In this document: one piece after another, positions 1 through 8,720 of the stretch
Numbering within the stretch: the first letter of the stretch is position 1
Layout of the letters: each line of letters opens with the position of its first letter
Virus record (IMG/VR): IMGVR_UViG_3300009164_000254
Coordinates: 1-29,537 of that record
Length of the DNA: 29,537 bases
Strand: one strand, 5' to 3'
Origin: a virus
Position numbers and translations under genes: made by a program
Notes under the pieces: generated by a model
What the model was told of the DNA's origin: nothing
The model's database searches: none
Seen by the model: the letters and a program-made list of their open reading frames with translations, nothing else

Positions 1-933
1 GGCGGTGGAGACAACGCAATTTACCCTCACTGGAATATGCCAGAAGGTTCGACTACAACAGTTCGCTTCCTTCCAGACGCTGATCCAAACAATACTTTTT
101 TCTGGCTTGAGCGAGCAATGATCAAATTGCCTTTCGCCGGTGTTAAAGGTGAAACAAATTCCAAGCCTGTGACTGTACAAGTTCCATGTATGGAAATGTG
201 GGGAGAAACATGTCCAGTTCTAACTGAAGTGCGTCCATGGTTCAAAGACAAATCTTTGGAAGATATGGGTCGTAAGTACTGGAAAAAGAAATCTTATATT
301 TTCCAAGGGTTTGTTGGCGACAGCAAATTACAGGAAGATAAGACTCCTGAGAATCCAATTCGTCGATTTATCATCGGTAGCCAGATTTTTAACATTGTTA
401 AGAATGCACTGATGGACAGTGAAATTGAAGAATTGCCAACAGACTATGTTCGTGGTTTGGATTTCAAAATTGCTAAAACTAGCAAAGGTGGGTATGCTGA
501 CTACTCTACTAGTACTTGGGCTCGTCGTGAACGTGCTCTAAGCGAAGCAGAAAATGCGGCTATTGCACAATATGGTCTTCATGACCTAAAGAGCTTTTTA
601 CCTAAGAAGCCAGGTGAAGTTGAACTCAAAGTTATCAAAGAAATGTTTGAAGCGTCAGTCGATGGCGAAGCATTTGATATGGATCGTTGGGGTCAATATT
701 TCAAACCAGCCGGCATGGGCGGTAGCGGTCAAGCAACTGGTTCAACAACTACTCCAGCCGCTAAGGCAGCTCCTGCTGTTGTTGAAATCGATGACGAAGA
801 TGTTGCAATGGCAGAGAAGTCGTTCTCAGCACCTGCTCCAAAAGCAGAAGTTGCTACTGAATCAGCAGGTAGTGATGCTGGGGGTCGTGCCGCAGATATC
901 ATTGCAATGATTCGCAATCGTCAAAAGTCTTAA
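1..933 (+). CDS. 32: gp32-like single-stranded DNA-binding protein (5' truncated)
   Basis: The reading frame is open from base 1, so the N-terminus lies off the window; the ATG at 37 is probably internal. The T4 gp32 core is recognisable from a VRFLP strand, a CP-containing segment followed by RPWFKD, a GRKYWKKKSYIFQGFV strand, and an IGSQIFNIV helix region. The C-terminus is Ala/Thr/Pro-rich with an acidic patch (EIDDEDVAMAE), like the acidic tail of gp32 that contacts replication proteins, but it ends in a basic stretch (MIRNRQKS). gp32 coats ssDNA and coordinates polymerase, helicase loading and UvsX/UvsY. T4 gp32 binds zinc through His and three Cys including CPxC; here CPVL replaces CPxC, so the zinc site looks incomplete. 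uvsX follows 11 nt downstream behind a GGAG ribosome site. Confidence 0.85.
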   Translation, partial: GGGDNAIYPHWNMPEGSTTTVRFLPDADPNNTFFWLERAMIKLPFAGVKGETNSKPVTVQVPCMEMWGETCPVLTEVRPWFKDKSLEDMGRKYWKKKSYIFQGFVGDSKLQEDKTPENPIRRFIIGSQIFNIVKNALMDSEIEELPTDYVRGLDFKIAKTSKGGYADYSTSTWARRERALSEAENAAIAQYGLHDLKSFLPKKPGEVELKVIKEMFEASVDGEAFDMDRWGQYFKPAGMGGSGQATGSTTTPAAKAAPAVVEIDDEDVAMAEKSFSAPAPKAEVATESAGSDAGGRAADIIAMIRNRQKS

Positions 934-944
934 GGAGTTAGAGC

Positions 945-2003
945 ATGGGAAAATCCTTCGATATTTCGAAGTTCCGTAAATCTATCACTAAAAGTATTGA
1001 TGGACTAGGAATTGGGTTTAATGACCCGACAGACTGGATCTCAACCGGCAACTATGCTCTAAATTATCTTATCAGTGGGGACTTCTTTAAGGGAGTTCCC
1101 CTTGGTAAGGTGACAGTGTTTGCTGGAGAATCAGGTGCAGGCAAATCATATATTTGTTCTGGCAACATTATTAAATCAGCACAAGAACAAGGTATCTTTG
1201 TTGTCTTAGTTGACAGTGAAAATGCATTGGACAAGAAATGGCTAGAAGATCTCGGCGTTGATGTTTCAGAAGAAAAACTTTTGAAACTTAACATGGCTAT
1301 GATCGATGACGTGGCAAAAACTATTTCAGAGTTTATGAAAGAGTACAAGACAATGCCATTAGAAGAACGTCCAAAAGTGTTATTTGTTATTGACTCATTG
1401 GGCATGTTGTTAACTCCGACTGACGTTAATCAGTTTGAAGCAGGTGAAATGAAGGGCGATATGGGGCGTAAGCCTAAAGCACTAACATCACTTGTTCGCA
1501 ACTGTGTCAATATGTTTGGTAGTTATAACGTCGGTATGGTATGTACTAATCACACATACGCAAGCCAAGACATGTTTGATCCAGATGACAAGATTTCAGG
1601 TGGACAAGGCTTTGTCTATGCAAGTTCAATCGTTGTTGCCATGAAAAAACTCAAACTCAAAGAGGATGAGGATGGCAATAAGGTCACTGATGTGTTAGGT
1701 ATTCGTAGTGCATGCAAGATCATGAAAACTCGGTATGCTAAACCTTTCGAATCAGTCCAAGTTAAGATTCCGTATTCAACCGGTATGTCGCCGACCTCTG
1801 GCTTGGTTGACATGTTTGAGAAGATGAATGTATTATCTAAAGTAGGCAACAAACTTGCTTATACAGACAAAGAATCAGGTGAAATTGTTGCCGAGTTTCG
1901 TAAGAATTGGACAGAAGAAAAATTACAATTGATCATGCGTCAATGGGATTCAACTGCTGTACAAACAATTGCGACCGTAGAGGAAATGGCGGAGGAAGAA
2001 TAA
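945..2003 (+). CDS. uvsX: UvsX RecA-like recombinase
   Basis: This 352-residue protein has the length of T4-type UvsX. It carries a Walker A motif GESGAGKS at about residues 61-68 and a Walker B strand VLFVID at about 145-150. A SGGQGFVYASSIV segment fits the RecA-fold DNA-binding loop and core. UvsX forms filaments on ssDNA and drives strand exchange for recombination-dependent replication and repair, with gp32 and UvsY as partners. The start has a GGAG ribosome site in the gp32-uvsX gap. Its TAA overlaps the ATG of the next gene (TAATG), suggesting translational coupling. The C-terminus is acidic (EEMAEEE). Confidence 0.95.
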   Translation: MGKSFDISKFRKSITKSIDGLGIGFNDPTDWISTGNYALNYLISGDFFKGVPLGKVTVFAGESGAGKSYICSGNIIKSAQEQGIFVVLVDSENALDKKWLEDLGVDVSEEKLLKLNMAMIDDVAKTISEFMKEYKTMPLEERPKVLFVIDSLGMLLTPTDVNQFEAGEMKGDMGRKPKALTSLVRNCVNMFGSYNVGMVCTNHTYASQDMFDPDDKISGGQGFVYASSIVVAMKKLKLKEDEDGNKVTDVLGIRSACKIMKTRYAKPFESVQVKIPYSTGMSPTSGLVDMFEKMNVLSKVGNKLAYTDKESGEIVAEFRKNWTEEKLQLIMRQWDSTAVQTIATVEEMAEEE

Positions 2004-2251
2004 TGGACGAAAGTTTAATCATTGAAACATGGGATATCTTTAAAGAATATATTTCTGAAAAGAATCGCGATATCGCGGCAAGTCATTATGTTGATTTTCT
2101 ATTAGGTAAAGATGTTGAGTTATCTGTACTAGAAGGTTTAACAGGATTTGACTCTAGTTTAGATCAAGCAATTGAGCTAGTCATAGGAGAGAATCAAGAA
2201 GATGACGAAATTGATGAAGACGACTACGACTACGACGAAGATGAGGACTGA
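2003..2251 (+). CDS. small acidic protein, unknown function
   Basis: This encodes 82 residues from the ATG that overlaps the uvsX stop codon; a longer in-frame opening upstream lies within uvsX and is less likely. The first 60 residues look like a compact helical domain (YVDFLLGKDVELSVLEGL). The last 20 are almost entirely Asp, Glu and Tyr. Its position between uvsX and a UvsY-like gene makes a recombination accessory role plausible. The polyanionic tail could mimic DNA or contact a DNA-binding protein, but that is inference. I do not recognise a named family. Confidence 0.8.
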   Translation: MDESLIIETWDIFKEYISEKNRDIAASHYVDFLLGKDVELSVLEGLTGFDSSLDQAIELVIGENQEDDEIDEDDYDYDEDED

Positions 2252-2253
2252 GA

Positions 2254-2709
2254 ATGTCCTGGTACGCTAAAGTCTCAAAAGATATAGCATATCTACCGAA
2301 TAGTTTAGATCATTTTTATAATGAGTTAGACGATGCCAAATTAGAAGTCAAGGTCCACGGTAATGTCGAAAAGGCATCCGCGGCCTTGCCTGGCATAGTT
2401 GAGCAACGATTTAATCAACTTCAAGAAATTGAAGCAATATTAGAATATCTCAACATTGAATTGCGTCGAATCAAATCAAAGGCGTTTAGAAAATATCTAG
2501 AAAACTATCAACGAGCGTTGAGCAGTCGAGATTGTGAAAAATACGTCGAAGGTGAAGCTGATGTAGTTGACATGGAAAAAATTATCAACGAATTTGCCAT
2601 GCTGAGAAATCAATGGCTGGGTATAATTAAGGCTCTTGATATCAAGCAATGGCAATTGAGCAATATTATTAAACTACGAGCAGCCGGCTTAGAAGATATC
2701 AGTTTATGA
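2254..2709 (+). CDS. UvsY-like recombination mediator (tentative)
   Basis: This is a 151-residue, mostly helical protein; T4 UvsY has 137 residues. The C-terminal half, with an EKYVEGEADV segment followed by a W-containing helix (NQWLGIIKALDIKQW) and a basic end, matches the layout of the UvsY C-terminal region (dispersed E/D-V segment, YWGILLDFCSGALDAIK, then a terminal helix). UvsY helps UvsX displace gp32 from ssDNA. In T4, uvsY lies next to uvsW, and here it lies between uvsX and uvsW, which supports the call. The similarity is low and judged by eye. It overlaps the next gene by 4 nt (ATGA). Confidence 0.5.
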   Translation: MSWYAKVSKDIAYLPNSLDHFYNELDDAKLEVKVHGNVEKASAALPGIVEQRFNQLQEIEAILEYLNIELRRIKSKAFRKYLENYQRALSSRDCEKYVEGEADVVDMEKIINEFAMLRNQWLGIIKALDIKQWQLSNIIKLRAAGLEDISL

Positions 2710-3887
2710 CCTTATATGTTGAAGATTTAATCATTGTATGTGCTAACATCAATGATATTTCTGCGTTTGATAATTCATTTATGACTAGTATGGTTGGGCA
2801 AATCTCACAAGGACAAAGTTTAACAGAAAAACAAGCAGGGTTAGCCTTAAAAATTCTAAAACGAAATCAGAAAAAACTCACAGTGAGCGTTATGGCGAAT
2901 GTAGAATCCGCCATTGATAATCCTGTGTTTAGATTTCCATTTCGAAAGATCATATCGATCAATAAAATCTCAATAGTACCCTATATGATATGGGGTAAGG
3001 CAATAAAAGTTGAATTTCCCTACAATCCGAGCTATATAGATTCTATAAGAGCCAGCCGCAAAGACAACCCGTTTATTGCATCTTGGGACAAAGACGAAAA
3101 GTCTTGGATGTTTGATTTAAGCGAAAGTTCTATTAAATTTATTGTCCAATTATTTGATAATGTTGAAGTAGAAATAGACGACGAATTTAAAAACTATGCA
3201 GAGCAAATAAAAAACGTAGTAGACAACATCGAGCAGTATGCACCTATGTTGGTTATAGAAAACAAAATGCCTGTATATAAGAATGTTGCAAAAGAAGTAC
3301 CAGTGTTGCAATCACAAGACATACTAGGATCATTGTTCGAGGCACGTAAATGCGGAATAACAACTTATGATACAAATATTGAAAGTTTTTTACAGGTTAA
3401 TAATTTAGATACAATAACAAAATCTTTTTTAACATCAGAAGATACATTATTTGTAGACAGTAAGCAACATGCATTCAGTGAGTTAAAAACTATTATTAAT
3501 TATTTGACACCCTGTCTGTTTGTTATTCCAGCTTCTAGAGAATTAGAGTCTGTGTCATTAGTTTATGAATTTTTAATGAGTCAAGGGTATGACAGTAGTG
3601 ATATTAGTATTATGTTTAGACTTCCTTCTATCAATCCCAGCGAATTTAATAATTTTGTAAAAGCGAAAAAATTAAATAATCCCATTTCTGAAAATACTAA
3701 ATTTGTGTTTATCTGTACAAAGGTACCAAAACCAATTTTTAAATCAAAGATACACTTTGAGTTGGTTATTAATTTGGGATATTTAAATGTGCATTACACT
3801 CTTAGAGAGTATATAAAAAGCTGTCAAAATGTTATATACTACTGTGATAAGAACCCTTCTAAAGATTTAAATTATGCCAACCTGTAA
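2706..3887 (+). CDS. HARP-like domain protein with degenerate helicase half, no Walker motifs
   Basis: This protein has 393 residues. An early LTEKQAGLALKILKR helix (about 39-53) resembles segments preceding HARP domains in phage helicases. Residues 98-150 (KVEFPYN, then WDKDEKSWMF, then a helix) match the HARP pattern of SMARCAL1-type annealing helicases: a hydrophobic strand, FPYN, a long helix, and a W-D-x-x-x-K-x-W strand. The C-terminal half has alternating strands and helices (LFVIPASRELESVSLVYEFL; FVFICTKV) like a RecA-type domain, but I see no P-loop or DExH box. It overlaps the UvsW gene by 14 nt. A fork-recognition partner for UvsW is an inference. Confidence 0.6.
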   Translation: MTLYVEDLIIVCANINDISAFDNSFMTSMVGQISQGQSLTEKQAGLALKILKRNQKKLTVSVMANVESAIDNPVFRFPFRKIISINKISIVPYMIWGKAIKVEFPYNPSYIDSIRASRKDNPFIASWDKDEKSWMFDLSESSIKFIVQLFDNVEVEIDDEFKNYAEQIKNVVDNIEQYAPMLVIENKMPVYKNVAKEVPVLQSQDILGSLFEARKCGITTYDTNIESFLQVNNLDTITKSFLTSEDTLFVDSKQHAFSELKTIINYLTPCLFVIPASRELESVSLVYEFLMSQGYDSSDISIMFRLPSINPSEFNNFVKAKKLNNPISENTKFVFICTKVPKPIFKSKIHFELVINLGYLNVHYTLREYIKSCQNVIYYCDKNPSKDLNYANL

Positions 3888-5337
3888 AGTGATCATCCGA
3901 GACGAAGTGAATGTTAAGATAGAAAATCTTGATCTCGACACACGTAAGGCCTTGGTTAAGAAATTTAAGTATGAAGACCCTACTGCTCGCTTTAGACCCA
4001 GCTATAAATTAGGTAGATGGGATGGTGCTGTTAGTTTCTTTGGACTCGGCGGAACTACCTATGTGAACATGTTGGAACCTGTACTGGCCGAATTGGAAGC
4101 AAGAAACTACTATATTGAAGTAGAAGACCTTCGACTTTCAGAACCCCTGGAATTTTCCCAAATTTCTGAGGATTTTTGGGGTGACCAATGCTGGCCCAAA
4201 GGTCATCGATTTGAAGGCCATCCAATTCGACTGCGTGACGATCAGGTGGAAGTGGTCAATAATTTTTTAAAGAACCCACAAAGTCTGCAAGAGGTAGCCA
4301 CTGGTGCTGGTAAGACCATTATGACTGCAACTTTGAGTAAAATTTGTGAAAAATACGGTCGAACCATAACCATAGTGCCGAACAAATCGTTGGTCGAGCA
4401 AACCGAAGAAGACTTTGTTAATGTAGGATTAGATGTAGGTGTGTACTACGGCGACCGAAAAGACCTTAATAAAACACACACCATCTGCACTTGGCAGAGT
4501 CTGAATATTTTAGACAAAAAATCCAAGAATTTTGGTGAAAATACCGACATTTTGACTCTGGCTGAATTCCTGGATGGAGTATCAACAGTCATTGTCGATG
4601 AGGTACATATGGCCAAGGCCGATGTCTTGAAAAACTTGTTAACACAGAATTTGAAAAACACACCAATCAGATGGGGACTCACTGGAACAGTACCAAAAGA
4701 AGACATAAATTTTCAAAATATTCGAGTTTCCTTGGGAGAAATTGTCGGCAGGGTTAGTGCTCACGATCTTCAACAAAAGGGAGTACTATCAAATTGTCAT
4801 GTTAATGTTGTGCAAACAGCAGAGTGGAAAGAGTTTAGTGGCTATGCTGAAGAATTAAAGTATCTAGTCACAGATGCTACTCGAGTTTCGTATGTGACTG
4901 AGTTAATTTCCACAATTTCTCAAAGTGGAAATACATTAGTATTAGTAGATAGAATTGAATGTGGGAAAATGATATCAGATGCATTAACTGACTGCGTTTT
5001 TATTTCAGGGTCGGTTAAAACCAAAGACAGAAAAGAAGAATATGACGAAATTAAAACAAGTGATAATAAGGTTATTGTGGCGACTTACGGTGTGGCCGCT
5101 GTGGGTATTAATATCCCTAGGATTTTTAATCTGGTTCTTGTGGAGCCCGGAAAGAGCTTTGTCCGCGTTATACAATCAATTGGGCGAGGTGTTAGAAAAG
5201 CGGAAGACAAGGACTTTGTACAAATTTGGGACATCACCGCAAGCACAAAATATGCCAAGAGGCACCTTACTGAAAGAAAGAGATTTTACAAAGAAGCAAA
5301 ATATCCGTTCACAATTGAAAAGGTCAAATATCAATAA
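3874..5337 (+). CDS. uvsW: UvsW-like superfamily 2 helicase
   Basis: At 487 residues it is close to T4 UvsW (about 500). The N-terminal domain has the UvsW-type RxSYKLGRWDG segment (about 41-51). Helicase motifs follow in order: motif I ATGAGKT (142-148), motif II DEVH (242-245), motif III LTGT (269-272) and motif VI QSIGRGVRK (434-442). UvsW remodels R-loops, D-loops and stalled forks and promotes the switch from origin- to recombination-dependent replication. It starts inside the preceding HARP-like gene (14-nt overlap), and its stop codon overlaps the ATG of the next gene. Confidence 0.93.
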   Translation: MPTCKVIIRDEVNVKIENLDLDTRKALVKKFKYEDPTARFRPSYKLGRWDGAVSFFGLGGTTYVNMLEPVLAELEARNYYIEVEDLRLSEPLEFSQISEDFWGDQCWPKGHRFEGHPIRLRDDQVEVVNNFLKNPQSLQEVATGAGKTIMTATLSKICEKYGRTITIVPNKSLVEQTEEDFVNVGLDVGVYYGDRKDLNKTHTICTWQSLNILDKKSKNFGENTDILTLAEFLDGVSTVIVDEVHMAKADVLKNLLTQNLKNTPIRWGLTGTVPKEDINFQNIRVSLGEIVGRVSAHDLQQKGVLSNCHVNVVQTAEWKEFSGYAEELKYLVTDATRVSYVTELISTISQSGNTLVLVDRIECGKMISDALTDCVFISGSVKTKDRKEEYDEIKTSDNKVIVATYGVAAVGINIPRIFNLVLVEPGKSFVRVIQSIGRGVRKAEDKDFVQIWDITASTKYAKRHLTERKRFYKEAKYPFTIEKVKYQ

Positions 5338-6032
5338 TGTTTTTTAAAAAGAAATCACCACTTAAATTAGAAGCCTATGCACCCCTCGGTCAACTTGTTG
5401 ATTTATTTCCTATAGTTCATACTAAAAATGCACTACCATCATGGTATCATAACTTACTAAAATTTGATGACAAACAAAAGAATGTAAGACATTGCCCCGG
5501 GGTCGGAGATCTATTTCGCTTAGGAGTTATGATACCGGCATGGTCAGATCATGAAATTGTAATCTATCCAGACGGAAGAACTAATGTACGGTCTCCTTCA
5601 TCAAACAATCCAGTTTCTTCACACAATTTAAACTTTGATGCACCCGGTGCTTGGCCTGGGTATGTAAATGTAAAACTTTTAAATCCCTGGATGCTATATT
5701 GTAATAAACCTGTTAAATGGTTATTTCTATCTCCTACTTGGTGCAATTCAGATCCTGCAGAATTTACCATTGTCCCAGGAGTACTCGAATTTAGGGTAGC
5801 ACACGAGGCTAATGTTAACATGTTGTTTAAATTAAAATCAGAACCATATACAGTATTAATTAAGGCAGGTGATAGTTTAATGCAAATGATTCCTATCACT
5901 GAGGAAAAATTTGAGTTAGAAGTAAAAACAATGACTCAGGATATACTAACAGAAAAATTCCTGCCGTGGAATCATAGTTTCAATTATGGCTATCAAAAAG
6001 CTATATCTAGAATAAAAAAGAGTGTACAATAA
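5337..6032 (+). CDS. conserved-type phage protein, unknown
   Basis: This is a 231-residue, soluble-looking protein rich in Trp, Pro and aromatics (ALPSWYHNLLKF, APGAWPGYVNVKLLNPWMLY). It appears beta-rich, with a C-terminal strand IKAGDSLMQMIPI. No catalytic motif stands out, and there is no signal peptide or membrane segment. Its ATG overlaps the uvsW stop (TAATG), so the two are probably translated together. I cannot assign a function. Confidence 0.8.
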   Translation: MFFKKKSPLKLEAYAPLGQLVDLFPIVHTKNALPSWYHNLLKFDDKQKNVRHCPGVGDLFRLGVMIPAWSDHEIVIYPDGRTNVRSPSSNNPVSSHNLNFDAPGAWPGYVNVKLLNPWMLYCNKPVKWLFLSPTWCNSDPAEFTIVPGVLEFRVAHEANVNMLFKLKSEPYTVLIKAGDSLMQMIPITEEKFELEVKTMTQDILTEKFLPWNHSFNYGYQKAISRIKKSVQ

Positions 6033-6036
6033 CACA

Positions 6037-6540
6037 ATGCAAATATTAACATTAGAAAACCAAACATTCTTTCTCAACGATCTACCAGAAGAAATAGACG
6101 ACGATCTACGATTCGCTGTATTAGATAACAGTGACAATCAAAATCCCGATTACTTTTATATTCCATTAATCTTTTTAGAAAGTTTTACTGGCCCGGCAGT
6201 GGTGCTAAAGATTGGAGAACATGAATTAGCTATGCCGCTGGATTGGTGTACTATTGTGGGGGATCCGGAAGGTCCTAATATGGAAGTATTACCATTGACC
6301 AGTTTAAATGATCGAGGTTTTAGAACTTACTGTTTCAATCCATTAAGTAGTTTTAGACCAGAATTCTTAGACATTGATATCATAGATGTGTATCAAGATG
6401 TTAAATGGTATTTTCCAAAAATGCGTACAGGACATTTGTTATGTACTCCTTTGCATGCCGGGCCAAAACCTACTTGTGCGTACTTTGTTAAAGAAGTTAG
6501 TCGACAAAGTGAGATTGTAGATTATACTAAATGTTGGTAA
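6037..6540 (+). CDS. conserved-type phage protein, unknown
   Basis: This encodes 167 residues from ATG 6037; a GTG at 6022 inside the previous gene is a less likely start. The protein is beta-rich and acidic, with segments such as MPLDWCTIVGDPEG, VLPLTSLNDRGF and VKWYFPKMRTGHLLC. No membrane segment or known enzyme motif is visible. It sits 4 nt after one unknown gene and 1 nt before another, inside the replication block. The function is unknown. Confidence 0.8.
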   Translation: MQILTLENQTFFLNDLPEEIDDDLRFAVLDNSDNQNPDYFYIPLIFLESFTGPAVVLKIGEHELAMPLDWCTIVGDPEGPNMEVLPLTSLNDRGFRTYCFNPLSSFRPEFLDIDIIDVYQDVKWYFPKMRTGHLLCTPLHAGPKPTCAYFVKEVSRQSEIVDYTKCW

Positions 6541-6541
6541 T

Positions 6542-6865
6542 ATGGGCGGACTTACCCCAGGATCAACTTACGTGTACGAACGTGTAGAGGGCACAGTGTA
6601 TGCTCGCGAACAAGGTGCTGACCCCAGCACTAGGTTTGAGATTGGATATGAATACGATCCAGTTAATGGTCATAAAATTGATTACGATAAACGTACCCCT
6701 GACGGCCGGCCATTACACGAGCATATGATGGAAAGTAAACTTTGGGGAAATATTCATCGTGCCGCTAAGGATAATCCTGCCTTGCAAAAAGCCCTAGAAC
6801 AGTGTATACTAATATACAAACTTACTGGTGATTACGAGAAAAGATATGGCAACCGCAAAACTTGA
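6542..6865 (+). CDS. small hydrophilic phage protein, unknown
   Basis: This encodes 107 residues beginning MGGLTPGSTYVYERV and is highly charged. Its body contains a YDKRTPDGRPLHEHMM segment and a helical C-terminus (NPALQKALEQCILIYKL). It resembles short conserved proteins of marine T4-like phages, but I cannot name a family or function. It follows the previous stop by one base, and its end overlaps the next gene by 20 nt. Confidence 0.75.
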   Translation: MGGLTPGSTYVYERVEGTVYAREQGADPSTRFEIGYEYDPVNGHKIDYDKRTPDGRPLHEHMMESKLWGNIHRAAKDNPALQKALEQCILIYKLTGDYEKRYGNRKT

Positions 6866-7313
6866 TATTCAGCGTGAACTCAGAGCAGTAGATCAAAAGA
6901 ACTACGACTTTTATTCTAGTCTAACCGATGATGAACGTAAAGCATTTAGCCCTTATATCCTAATGCGATATACTGCTAGTGTTCAACTACCTGACCGAGA
7001 TATCCAAGAATGGTATCTAGAGACAACCAATGAATATGTAAACAAACATCACTGGACTCTCAGTAAAAATCACAAGGCGCTACTTTGGAAATTGTTTTCA
7101 GCCACAGGCACTGGTGTTAATTGTTATCATCCTTATCTTGCCGCAGGTAAAAAAGAAAAAGCCAATAAGATTGAAAAATTATTGGCAGAAATTTATCCCG
7201 CAATGAAGATGGCAGAAATTAAAATGTTAGCCAAGATGATGTCTAAAGAAGACAAAATAGAATTGTTTGATAAGATGGGCTTTGACAAAAAGCAAAGAAA
7301 AGACTACGAATGA
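6846..7313 (+). CDS. probable gp62-like clamp-loader small subunit
   Basis: This encodes 155 residues from ATG 6846, which has a GAGAA ribosome site 5-6 nt upstream; a GTG at 6828 is possible but worse placed. It is all-helical, with the order SPYILMRYTAS, NEYVNKHHW, then a basic mid-segment and a C-terminal LAKMMSKEDKIELFDKMG. This resembles the layout of short gp62 proteins in marine T4-like phages (PYxxNRxLS, NEMNxHHxLD, a basic middle, then a terminal helix). gp62 pairs with gp44 to load the gp45 clamp; neither partner lies in the window. The similarity is weak and judged by eye. Confidence 0.5.
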   Translation: MATAKLDIQRELRAVDQKNYDFYSSLTDDERKAFSPYILMRYTASVQLPDRDIQEWYLETTNEYVNKHHWTLSKNHKALLWKLFSATGTGVNCYHPYLAAGKKEKANKIEKLLAEIYPAMKMAEIKMLAKMMSKEDKIELFDKMGFDKKQRKDYE

Positions 7314-8002
7314 AATTAGCCGACCAACCGTTTACCTGTGTACATTGTAGCAAGAGTTTTATGAAAGAAAAGACTCTGTATGCTCACGTGTGCGAACGGA
7401 AGCGTCGAGCATTGCAAGAAAAAGAAAAACGTGTACAGGCAGGATTTGTGGCCTTTAATAGATTTTGGACTTTGGCCCAAGGTCATAAAAAATCTAAAAC
7501 TTATGCAGAATTTTGTGATACTGCATACTATAACGCATTTGTAAAATTTGGTAGTTTTATTAATAACGTCAATCCACTATACCCTGACAAATTTATTGAC
7601 TACGTTATTAAGAGCGGTGTTAAATTAGACTATTGGTGTAGAGATGAATTGTACGAAACATACCTATATGACATGATCAAAGTTGAGCCTGTAGAAAGCG
7701 CAACACAACGAAGTCTGAAAACTATGATGGAATGGGGTGATGAGCACACAGCAAATTTTGCACATTACTTTAACTATGTTAGTCTTAATAAAGCAGTGTC
7801 TGATATTAGGAACGGCTACATCAGTCCTTGGGTTGTATTAAATTGTCGATCAGGCCAAGATATGATCAATAAAATGAACGACGAACAATTAGATTTAATT
7901 TCACCTGCATTTGATTTACCCTATTGGGTAAGAAGATTTAAAGAAGTACCTGCAGATGTTATACTTGTCAAAGAAATATGCCACGAGGCAGGAATAGAAT
8001 GA
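7310..8002 (+). CDS. C2HC zinc-finger phage protein, unknown
   Basis: This is a 230-residue protein. The N-terminus holds a zinc-finger-like motif CVHC (10-13) followed by HVC (26-28), giving a C2HC ligand set, then a strongly basic helix (ERKRRALQEKEKRVQ). The remaining 180 residues are helical with conserved-looking blocks: YYNAFVKFGSF, IDYVIKSGVKLDYWC, and NGYISPWVVLNC. I recall similar proteins as widespread unknowns in marine T4-like phages. Binding to nucleic acid is likely from the finger and basic helix; the exact role is unknown. It overlaps both neighbours by 4 nt. Confidence 0.8.
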   Translation: MKLADQPFTCVHCSKSFMKEKTLYAHVCERKRRALQEKEKRVQAGFVAFNRFWTLAQGHKKSKTYAEFCDTAYYNAFVKFGSFINNVNPLYPDKFIDYVIKSGVKLDYWCRDELYETYLYDMIKVEPVESATQRSLKTMMEWGDEHTANFAHYFNYVSLNKAVSDIRNGYISPWVVLNCRSGQDMINKMNDEQLDLISPAFDLPYWVRRFKEVPADVILVKEICHEAGIE

Positions 8003-8532
8003 AACATTTAAAATTATCAAACACCGATGTTCGAGGATATGTTGCTAAAATCTGTAGAGATATAACCAACAGCGGATGGCGCCCTGACTATATTGTAGGA
8101 CTAGTACGTGGGGGTATGACCCCTGCAGTTATGATTAGCCAATACTTTGATATTCCTATGTGGGGACTAAAAGTCAGTTTGCGAAATGATGGAGAAACAG
8201 AAAGTAATTGTTGGATGGCCGAAGATGCTTTTGGACATATAGACTATGATCCAATGGCGTCCGGCGATGGTAAAAAGAAAATCCTTATCGTAGACGATAT
8301 TAACGATAGTGGTGCTACTATTAATTGGATCATAGAAGACTGGCAAAGCATGTGCCTTCCCGACGACGAGCGTTGGGATTTTGTCTGGAATGCCAATGTT
8401 CGGTTTGCCACAGTAGTAAATAATCTTGCTAGTAAATGTAAAGTAAACATAGACTATGTAGGATTAGAAGTAAACAAAGCAGAGGAAGATGTGTGGATTG
8501 ACTTCCCTTGGGAAATATGGTGGACAGAATGA
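7999..8532 (+). CDS. phosphoribosyltransferase (type I fold)
   Basis: This encodes 177 residues from the ATG that overlaps the previous stop (ATGA). The PRPP-binding loop is clear: ILIVDDINDSGAT at residues 95-107. An early YIVGLVRGGMTPA segment (31-43) matches the substrate-side loop of hypoxanthine/xanthine/orotate-type enzymes. Such enzymes join a base to PRPP in nucleotide salvage. The actual base cannot be told from the sequence. It leads into the cupin/ADP-heptose gene run through a 63-residue gene. Confidence 0.85.
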   Translation: MKHLKLSNTDVRGYVAKICRDITNSGWRPDYIVGLVRGGMTPAVMISQYFDIPMWGLKVSLRNDGETESNCWMAEDAFGHIDYDPMASGDGKKKILIVDDINDSGATINWIIEDWQSMCLPDDERWDFVWNANVRFATVVNNLASKCKVNIDYVGLEVNKAEEDVWIDFPWEIWWTE

Positions 8533-8720
8533 AAATAGTAAAAGAAGGTAGCAAGTGGAGCGGTGGCGGTGGTATGACTTTTCGAGTACTTCATACTGTT
8601 GAAATAGAAGGGCATACTTGGGTACATTATATTAAAAATAATGCTCCGGGAGATGAAAACAGAGAATATAGTTGCTATGTTGAAAGTTTTCTATCAAAAT
8701 TTACGGAATTATCAGAATGA
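8529..8720 (+). CDS. 63-residue beta-rich protein, unknown
   Basis: The start is the ATG overlapping the previous stop (ATGA) rather than an in-frame ATG farther upstream. The protein is small and looks like a beta barrel (GMTFRVLHTVEIEGHTWVHYI, then YSCYVESFLSKF). It contains a GGGG run near the N-terminus. No function is recognisable. Its stop overlaps the cupin start by 4 nt, so it is part of the same translationally linked run. Confidence 0.7.
   Translation: MKIVKEGSKWSGGGGMTFRVLHTVEIEGHTWVHYIKNNAPGDENREYSCYVESFLSKFTELSE

Noticed and set aside
614-910. 98-residue plus-strand frame inside gp32
   Set aside because: It is a Gln/Leu-rich shadow of the Ala/Thr-rich gp32 tail in another frame and has no ribosome site.
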